Assembly: GCF_001440395.1 (NCBI RefSeq)
Contig: NZ_LLXZ01000160.1
Location: 52,741 to 116,740 of the forward strand
Direction: 5' to 3'
Length of the DNA stretch: 64,000 nt
Origin: Bradyrhizobium jicamae
Lineage (GTDB): Bacteria; Pseudomonadota; Alphaproteobacteria; Rhizobiales; Xanthobacteraceae
Below, in pieces: positions 58,699 to 64,000 of the stretch. Below the pieces are notes generated by a model. That model saw only the letters and a list, made by a program, of their open reading frames with translations, made no database searches and was not told the origin of the DNA. A program made the position numbers and the translations under genes. Each line of letters opens with the position of its first letter. The stretch's first letter is position 1.

Positions 58699-59555
58699 GG
58701 CGGCCGGCCGATCAGCCGGCTCACGACATTGGTCGCCGCGACCAGCTTCGACATGTCAACGCCGGTCGCAATGCCCATGCCCTCGAGCATGTAGACCACA
58801 TCCTCCGTCGCGACGTTGCCCGTCGCGCCGGGGGCGTAGGGGCAGCCGCCGAGGCCGCCGGCGGCGGAATCGATCACGCGGCAGCCCTCCTCCATCCCGG
58901 CATAGAGATTGGCGAGCGCCTGGCCGTAGGTGTCGTGAAAATGCATGGCGAGATTGGCGATCGGCACGTGGCCTGCCACCGCGCGCAATAGCTGCCGCGC
59001 CTTCACCGGCGTGCCGACGCCGATGGTGTCGCCGAGCGAGATTTCGTAGCAGCCGAGGTCCCACAACACTTTTGCGACATCGACCACCGCCTGCGGCTTG
59101 ATCTCGCCTTCATAGGGGCAGCCAAGCACGGTGGAAATATAGCCGCGCACGCGGACACCATCGGCCTTGGCGCGGGCCAGCACCGGCTTGAAGCGCTCGA
59201 TCGATTCCGCAATCGAGCAGTTGATGTTAGCGCGCGAAAAACCTTCCGATGCTGCAGCAAACACGGCGATCAGTTTGGCGCCGGCGGCCTGTGAGGCCTC
59301 GTAGCCCTTCTCGTTCGGCACCAGCACCGGCAATTCGCATTCCGTATGGTGGCTGACGCCGCGCAACACCTCGGCCGATCCGATCATCTGCGGGATCGCC
59401 TTGGGCGACACGAAGGCGCCGACCTCTACCGCCCTAAGCCCGGCGCCGATCAGTGCCTCGACGAAAGCGATCCGATCGGCGACGCTGATCGGGGTCTTCT
59501 CGTTCTGCAGGCCGTCGCGCGGGCCGACTTCGACGATCTGGACGTTATCGCTCAT
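58647..59555 (-). CDS. Hydroxymethylglutaryl-CoA lyase
   Basis: 302 aa; cleaves HMG-CoA to acetoacetate and acetyl-CoA, the last step of leucine breakdown. TIM-barrel HMGL pattern: EVGPRDGLQNE (catalytic Arg-Asp), metal histidines in AMHFHDTYGQALAN, and the cysteine loop GGLGGCPYAPGATGN. ATG 59555 overlaps the MCC alpha stop as ATGA. Last gene of the leucine operon. Its 3' end is duplicated at 54.3 and 56.6 kb. The liuE/mvaB naming varies, so no symbol is forced. Confidence 0.92.
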   Translation of the reverse strand: MSDNVQIVEVGPRDGLQNEKTPISVADRIAFVEALIGAGLRAVEVGAFVSPKAIPQMIGSAEVLRGVSHHTECELPVLVPNEKGYEASQAAGAKLIAVFAAASEGFSRANINCSIAESIERFKPVLARAKADGVRVRGYISTVLGCPYEGEIKPQAVVDVAKVLWDLGCYEISLGDTIGVGTPVKARQLLRAVAGHVPIANLAMHFHDTYGQALANLYAGMEEGCRVIDSAAGGLGGCPYAPGATGNVATEDVVYMLEGMGIATGVDMSKLVAATNVVSRLIGRPPVSRVASALNAKMRAGK

Positions 59556-61564
59556 GATGCCGCCGCCGGCTCGACTTCGGCAAGCTCGACGCCTTCGCCG
59601 ACGATATCGCCGACCTTGCACCTGATCTTCTTCAAGACGCCCGCAAAGGGCGCGCGCAGGGTCTGCTCCATCTTCATCACTTCCAGCGTGAGGATCGCCG
59701 CGCCTTTCTCCAACGTTGCGCCTTCCTCAGCCAGCAGCGCGACCACGGTGCCCGGCAGCGGCGCCACGATCTTGTCCTCGCCGACCTGCTCCTCGGTCTC
59801 GCCGCCGAACGGATCGACCCAATGCAGGTCGAAGCGGCCATGGCGGGTGCGCAGATAAAGCTCGTGGCCCTCGATCACGGCAGTGACCCGCGACTTCATG
59901 CCGTCGATCGTCAGATCGAAGCTGCCTTCTTCCGCAGGCGAGATGGCGAAGACGAATTCGTGCTTGCCGATCGACACCATCGATGGCCCGTTGCCATAGT
60001 GCAGCGTCACCTTCTGCTCGGCACCCTGCCCCTGGCGAAACGAATACACTCGCTTGCGCTGGCCAACCGGCATCCAGCCAAAGGTTTGCCAAGGCGAATG
60101 CGCCTCTCTGCGCGCAGTCTTCTGCTCGTCGTTGACGATGGCGGCGACGGCGGCGCAAAGCTCGAGATCGCCTGCTGTGCCCGAGGCTTCCGTCAGCTTC
60201 TTCAGCTCGCGCTCGATGAAGCCCGTGTCGATCGTGTTGGCGCGTACGTTCGGATGCGTGATCAGCGCCGACAGGAACGGGATATTGGTGACGATGCCAC
60301 GGACGTCGGTCTCTTCGAGTCCACGGTTGAGCCGGTCGATCGCTGCCTGCCGCGTCGGCGCCCACGCGATCACTTTTGCCAGCATCGCGTCGTAATAGGG
60401 CGACACCGCATCGCCGTCGCGATAGCCGGAATCGATGCGCAAACCATCGACCGCATCGGGCGTGCGCCAGGTCCTGATCTGGCCGACCGACGGCATGAAG
60501 TTCTTCTGCGGATTTTCGGCGTAGACCCGCGCTTCGATGGCATGGCCGTTCAGCCTGATCTCGTTTTGCGCCAGCGGCAGTTTTTCACCGAACGCCACCC
60601 GCAACTGCCATTCGACGAGGTCGACGCCGGTAATCAGTTCGGTGACGGGATGCTCGACCTGCAGGCGCGTGTTCATTTCGATGAAGAACACCTCCTTGCC
60701 GTCGGAGACGAATTCGATGGTGCCGGCGCCGACATAGTTCACGGCGGCTGCCGCCTTGCGCGCGGCGGCGCAAACGGTTTCGCGCTGCGTGGCGTCGAGC
60801 GTCGGCGACGGCGCCTCCTCGATCACCTTCTGGTGCCGGCGCTGCAGCGTGCACTCGCGCTCCCACAGCGAGAGCAGATTGCCATGGCTGTCGCCGATGA
60901 TCTGCACCTCGATATGCCGGGGATTCTGCACGAATTTCTCGATCAGCATGTGGTCGTCGCCGAACGCCGCCTTGGCCTCGCGCTTGGCGCTGACGATCGC
61001 CGCCGCAAGCTCGCCCGCCGAATTGACCACGCGCATGCCGCGCCCGCCGCCACCGGCCGACGCCTTCACCAGCACGGGGAAGCCGATCTTGTTGGCGGCG
61101 TCGGCGAGTGTCGCCTCGTCCTGTGCCTCGCCGTGATAGCCCGGCACCAGCGGCACGCCGGCCTTTTCCATCAGCGCCTTCGAGCCGGACTTTGACCCCA
61201 TCGCGGTCATCATTTCCGCGGTCGGTCCGACGAATACCAATCCGGCTTTCAGACACGCCTCTGCGAATTCGGCATTTTCCGACAGAAAACCGTAGCCGGG
61301 ATGCACCGCCTCGGCGCCGGTCTGGCGCGCCGCCTCGATCACGCGCTCGATGTTGAGATAGCTGTCACGCGCCCGCGCCGGCCCGAGCAGCACGGCCTCA
61401 TCGGCCATGGCGACGTGCATGGCGTCGCGATCCGCCTCCGAATAGACCGCGACAGTGCGCAGGCCCATCGCGCGGGCGGAGCGGATGACGCGGCAGGCGA
61501 TCTCGCCGCGGTTGGCGATCAGTAGGGTGCGAAAACGCCGGTAGAGCTTTGCGCGGTCCATCAT
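59552..61564 (-). CDS. Methylcrotonyl-CoA carboxylase, biotin-containing alpha subunit
   Basis: 670 aa. Biotin carboxylase domain at residues 8-455 (TLLIANRGEIACRVIRSA, ATP-grasp loop KASAGGGGRGMRVV, EMNTRLQVEHPVTE), a middle domain, and a C-terminal biotinyl domain with the modified lysine in LTLEVMKMEQTL. It carboxylates 3-methylcrotonyl-CoA with the beta subunit encoded just upstream. Start ATG 61564 shares one base with the beta-subunit stop; ATG 61561 is equally possible. The neighbours (beta subunit, HMG-CoA lyase, isovaleryl-CoA dehydrogenase) fix MCC over acetyl- or propionyl-CoA carboxylase. Confidence 0.92.
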   Translation of the reverse strand: MMDRAKLYRRFRTLLIANRGEIACRVIRSARAMGLRTVAVYSEADRDAMHVAMADEAVLLGPARARDSYLNIERVIEAARQTGAEAVHPGYGFLSENAEFAEACLKAGLVFVGPTAEMMTAMGSKSGSKALMEKAGVPLVPGYHGEAQDEATLADAANKIGFPVLVKASAGGGGRGMRVVNSAGELAAAIVSAKREAKAAFGDDHMLIEKFVQNPRHIEVQIIGDSHGNLLSLWERECTLQRRHQKVIEEAPSPTLDATQRETVCAAARKAAAAVNYVGAGTIEFVSDGKEVFFIEMNTRLQVEHPVTELITGVDLVEWQLRVAFGEKLPLAQNEIRLNGHAIEARVYAENPQKNFMPSVGQIRTWRTPDAVDGLRIDSGYRDGDAVSPYYDAMLAKVIAWAPTRQAAIDRLNRGLEETDVRGIVTNIPFLSALITHPNVRANTIDTGFIERELKKLTEASGTAGDLELCAAVAAIVNDEQKTARREAHSPWQTFGWMPVGQRKRVYSFRQGQGAEQKVTLHYGNGPSMVSIGKHEFVFAISPAEEGSFDLTIDGMKSRVTAVIEGHELYLRTRHGRFDLHWVDPFGGETEEQVGEDKIVAPLPGTVVALLAEEGATLEKGAAILTLEVMKMEQTLRAPFAGVLKKIRCKVGDIVGEGVELAEVEPAAAS

Positions 61565-63168
61565 CACATCCTGAACAGGCCAAATTTCGTGGGTTCAATC
61601 GGCGCATTCGCCGCGGCCGACAATCCAAGGCCGAGCACCAGCCGTGTGTCGGCGGGGTCGATCACGCCATCGTCCCACAGCCGCGCGGTGGCGTAATAGG
61701 GATTGCCCTGATGCTCGTATTGCGCGCGGATGGGACTGCGGAACTTGTCCTCTTCCTCGGCCGACCAGCTCTCGCCCTTGGCCTCGATATTGTCGCGGCG
61801 GACCTGGCTCAGCACCATGGAGGCCTGCTCGCCGCCCATCACGGAGATACGCGCGTTCGGCCACATCCACAGGAAGCGCGGCGAGTAGGCGCGGCCAGAC
61901 ATGCCGTAATTGCCGGCGCCGTAGGAGCCGCCGATCACGACCGTGAATTTCGGCACGCCGGCGGTTGCCACCGCCGTCACCAGCTTGGCGCCGTCGCGCG
62001 CGATGCCGCCCGCCTCGTATTTCTTGCCGACCATGAAGCCGGTGATGTTCTGCAGAAACACCAGCGGAATATTGCGCTGGCAGCACAGTTCGATGAAATG
62101 CGCGCCCTTCAGCGAGCTCTCGCTGAACAGGATGCCGTTGTTGGCGATGATGCCGACCGGATAGCCCCAGATATGGGCAAAGCCGCAGATCAGCGTCGTC
62201 CCGTAGAGTTTTTTGAACTCGTCGAACTCCGAGCCGTCGACGATCCGCGCGATGATGTCGTGGACGTCGAACGGCTTTCGACCGTCGGCGGAGACCACGC
62301 CATAGATTTCCTCGGCCGGAAACAGCGGCGCCCGCGGCTCGCGCATGTTCAGCACTGCCCTGGTGGGCTGCTTCAGCGTCGCCACGATGCGCCGGGCAAT
62401 CCCGATCGCATGGGCATCGTTCTGCGCGTAATGGTCGGTGACGCCGGAATGGCGGGAATGCACGTCGGCGCCGCCGAGTTCTTCCGCCGAAACCACCTCG
62501 CCGGTCGCGGCCTTCACCAGCGGCGGGCCGCCGAGGAAGATGGTGCCCTGGTTACGCACGATGATGCTCTCATCCGACATCGCAGGCACATAGGCGCCGC
62601 CCGCAGTGCACGAGCCCATCACGATCGCGATCTGCGGAATGCCCATCGAGGACATCTGCGCCTGGTTATAGAAGATGCGGCCGAAATGCCGCTCATCCGG
62701 AAAGATCTCGTCCTGCATCGGCAGGAAGGCGCCGCCGGAATCGACCATGTAGACGCAGGGCAGATTGTTCTGCCGCGCAATGTCCTGCGCCCGCAGGTGC
62801 TTCTTCACGGTCATCGGATAGTACGTGCCGCCCTTGATGGTGGCGTCGTTGGCGACGATGACGCATTCACGGCCCGAAATGCGCCCCACCCCGGTGATGA
62901 CGCTGGCGGAATGGACGTCACCGCCATAGAGGCCGTGGGCGGCGAGCGGCGACAATTCCAGAAAGGCGGTGCCGGGGTCGACCAGCAGGTCGACGCGCTC
63001 ACGCGCCAGCATTTTGCCGCGCGAAGTATGCCGCTTGCGCGAGGCCTCGCCGCCGCCGCCGGAAACCACCTTCAGCTTGTCGCGAAGCTCCGCCACCAGG
63101 CCGCGCATGACGTCGGCGTTGCGGGCAAATTCGGAGGATTTCGGATCGATGGTGGAATGAAGCGGCAT
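61564..63168 (-). CDS. Methylcrotonyl-CoA carboxylase, carboxyltransferase beta subunit
   Basis: 534 aa carboxyltransferase. N- and C-terminal crotonase-like halves are visible: KMLARERVDLLVDPGTAFLEL, IVANDATIKGGTYYPMTVKKH, MGSCTAGGAYVPAMSDESII, GFMVGKKYEAGGIARDGAKL and GSYGAGNYGMSGRAYSPRFL. The last two are typical of MCC beta. It transfers CO2 from biotin on the alpha subunit to methylcrotonyl-CoA. Lies 112 bases after the isovaleryl-CoA dehydrogenase stop. Confidence 0.93.
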   Translation of the reverse strand: MPLHSTIDPKSSEFARNADVMRGLVAELRDKLKVVSGGGGEASRKRHTSRGKMLARERVDLLVDPGTAFLELSPLAAHGLYGGDVHSASVITGVGRISGRECVIVANDATIKGGTYYPMTVKKHLRAQDIARQNNLPCVYMVDSGGAFLPMQDEIFPDERHFGRIFYNQAQMSSMGIPQIAIVMGSCTAGGAYVPAMSDESIIVRNQGTIFLGGPPLVKAATGEVVSAEELGGADVHSRHSGVTDHYAQNDAHAIGIARRIVATLKQPTRAVLNMREPRAPLFPAEEIYGVVSADGRKPFDVHDIIARIVDGSEFDEFKKLYGTTLICGFAHIWGYPVGIIANNGILFSESSLKGAHFIELCCQRNIPLVFLQNITGFMVGKKYEAGGIARDGAKLVTAVATAGVPKFTVVIGGSYGAGNYGMSGRAYSPRFLWMWPNARISVMGGEQASMVLSQVRRDNIEAKGESWSAEEEDKFRSPIRAQYEHQGNPYYATARLWDDGVIDPADTRLVLGLGLSAAANAPIEPTKFGLFRM

Positions 63169-63280
63169 GGTCGGCGTTTTCTCTAAATGCTGGAGTGCCG
63201 TTAGGATGGCTTCAGGACGGTCGGGACAGCCCCTCGATGAGGATGCGCCAGCCTGTACTATCTTTGCACCGATGTGAAGT

Positions 63281-64000
63281 TCAGGCGGTCTTTTCGAACA
63301 GTTCCCGCCCGATCAGCATGCGGCGGATTTCGCTTGTGCCGGCGCCGATCTCGTAGAGCTTGGCGTCGCGCAACAGCCGCCCGGTCGGGTAGTCGTTGAT
63401 ATAGCCGTTGCCGCCCAGGAGCTGGATCGCGTCGAGCGCGCATTGGGTGGCTTTTTCCGCCGCGTAAAGGATCGCGCCAGCGGCATCCTCCCGCGTGGTC
63501 TCGCCGCGGTCGCAGGCCTTGGCCACCGCGTACACATAGGCCCGCGAGGCATTCATGGTGGTGTACATGTCGGCGATCTTGCCCTGCACCAGCTGGAAGG
63601 TGCCGATCGGCTCGCCGAACTGCTTGCGCTCGTGCACGTAGGGCAACACCACGTCCATGCAGGCCTGCATGATGCCGATCGGCCCCGCCGCCAGCACCGC
63701 GCGCTCATAGTCGAGGCCACTCATCAGCACGTTGACGCCGCGGCCGACCTCGCTCAGCACGTTCTCCTCGGGGACTTCGCAATCCTCGAACACGAGTTCA
63801 CAGGTGTCGGAGCCGCGCATGCCGAGCTTGTCGAGCTTTTGCGCGGTGGAAAATCCCTTCATGCCCTTCTCGATGATGAAGGCGGTCATGCCGCGCGGGC
63901 CGGCGTTGAGGTCGGTCTTGGCGTAGACCACCAGCGTATCGGCGACCGGGCCGTTGGTGATCCACATCTTGTTGCCGTTGAGCACGAAGCGGTCGCCCTT
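63281..64000 (-). CDS. Isovaleryl-CoA dehydrogenase, C-terminal part (5' end outside window)
   Basis: The last 239 residues of an acyl-CoA dehydrogenase; the frame is open to the window edge. The catalytic glutamate sits in GLDYERAVLAAGPIG, the position used by isovaleryl-CoA dehydrogenases (helix G), unlike the C-terminal site of short- and medium-chain enzymes. Other family segments: GNKMWITNGPVADTLVVYAKTD, KLGMRGSDTCELVFEDCEVP, QLLGGNGYINDYPTGRLLRDAK and IGAGTSEIRRMLIGREL. First step after transamination and decarboxylation in leucine breakdown, consistent with the MCC and HMG-CoA lyase genes downstream. Confidence 0.92.
   Translation of the reverse strand, partial: KGDRFVLNGNKMWITNGPVADTLVVYAKTDLNAGPRGMTAFIIEKGMKGFSTAQKLDKLGMRGSDTCELVFEDCEVPEENVLSEVGRGVNVLMSGLDYERAVLAAGPIGIMQACMDVVLPYVHERKQFGEPIGTFQLVQGKIADMYTTMNASRAYVYAVAKACDRGETTREDAAGAILYAAEKATQCALDAIQLLGGNGYINDYPTGRLLRDAKLYEIGAGTSEIRRMLIGRELFEKTA

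Noticed and set aside
1..64000. CRISPR arrays, insertion sequences, integrases or prophage genes
   Set aside because: None seen: no regularly spaced repeats and no transposase, recombinase or phage structural motifs in the readable genes.

Overview
The window is high-GC alphaproteobacterial chromosomal DNA, most likely from Bradyrhizobium or a close relative. The evidence is a complete aapJQMP amino-acid transporter, Cpa/Tad pilus genes, a leucine-degradation (liu-type) operon, DUF3551, DUF6481 and MXKDX small proteins, H-NS-like and PilZ proteins, and several short palindromic repeats of the kind scattered through Bradyrhizobiaceae genomes. No transposase, integrase, CRISPR array or rRNA was seen. 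One tRNA (Arg, TCT) is present.

Layout. 1-6.8 kb: the 3' end of cysK converges on the aapJQMP operon, which is divergent from a cystathionine beta-lyase gene. 6.8-13.8 kb: a six-gene minus-strand operon (crotonase, CaiB-type CoA-transferase, tctC-tctB-tctA, pdxA-like) with a divergent GntR/FCD regulator looks like uptake and CoA-dependent breakdown of an unidentified organic acid. 14.0-18.4 kb: cpaBCDE. 18.5-23.3 kb: a LysR regulator with a sugar-acid-type cassette (enolase-superfamily dehydratase, RraA-like aldolase, SnoaL-like protein, orphan Bug binding protein). 23.4-24.6 kb: a TadD-like TPR lipoprotein and a PilZ protein. The cassette occupies the place where cpaF, tadB and tadC would be expected.

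24.9-38 kb: envelope functions. There is a Na/Pi cotransporter with a PhoU tail, a four-gene operon for lipid-linked sugar transfer (GT39/ArnT-like, PAP2 phosphatase, GT2, LAB_N), and the alpha-2-macroglobulin/PBP1C pair with a palindromic repeat lying between them. 38.2-45 kb: tRNA-Arg followed by a gene-poor stretch of small, mostly uncharacterised proteins, structured non-coding DNA and repeats.

45.2-54.3 kb: two TRAP transporters. The first is dctPQM. The second is dctQM-dctP plus a dapA-like lyase, with a divergent GntR/FCD regulator and a clear palindromic operator. A membrane acyltransferase-like gene lies between them. 54.3-58.6 kb: two modules (quinone oxidoreductase plus hotdog thioesterase; class III adenylate cyclase with TPRs), each bounded by copies of the 3' end of the HMG-CoA lyase gene. 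This suggests step-wise insertion or recombination at that gene's 3' end. 58.6-64 kb: HMG-CoA lyase, methylcrotonyl-CoA carboxylase alpha and beta, and a partial isovaleryl-CoA dehydrogenase, the leucine-to-acetoacetate pathway.

All assignments come from reading the sequence by eye. No database search was run.
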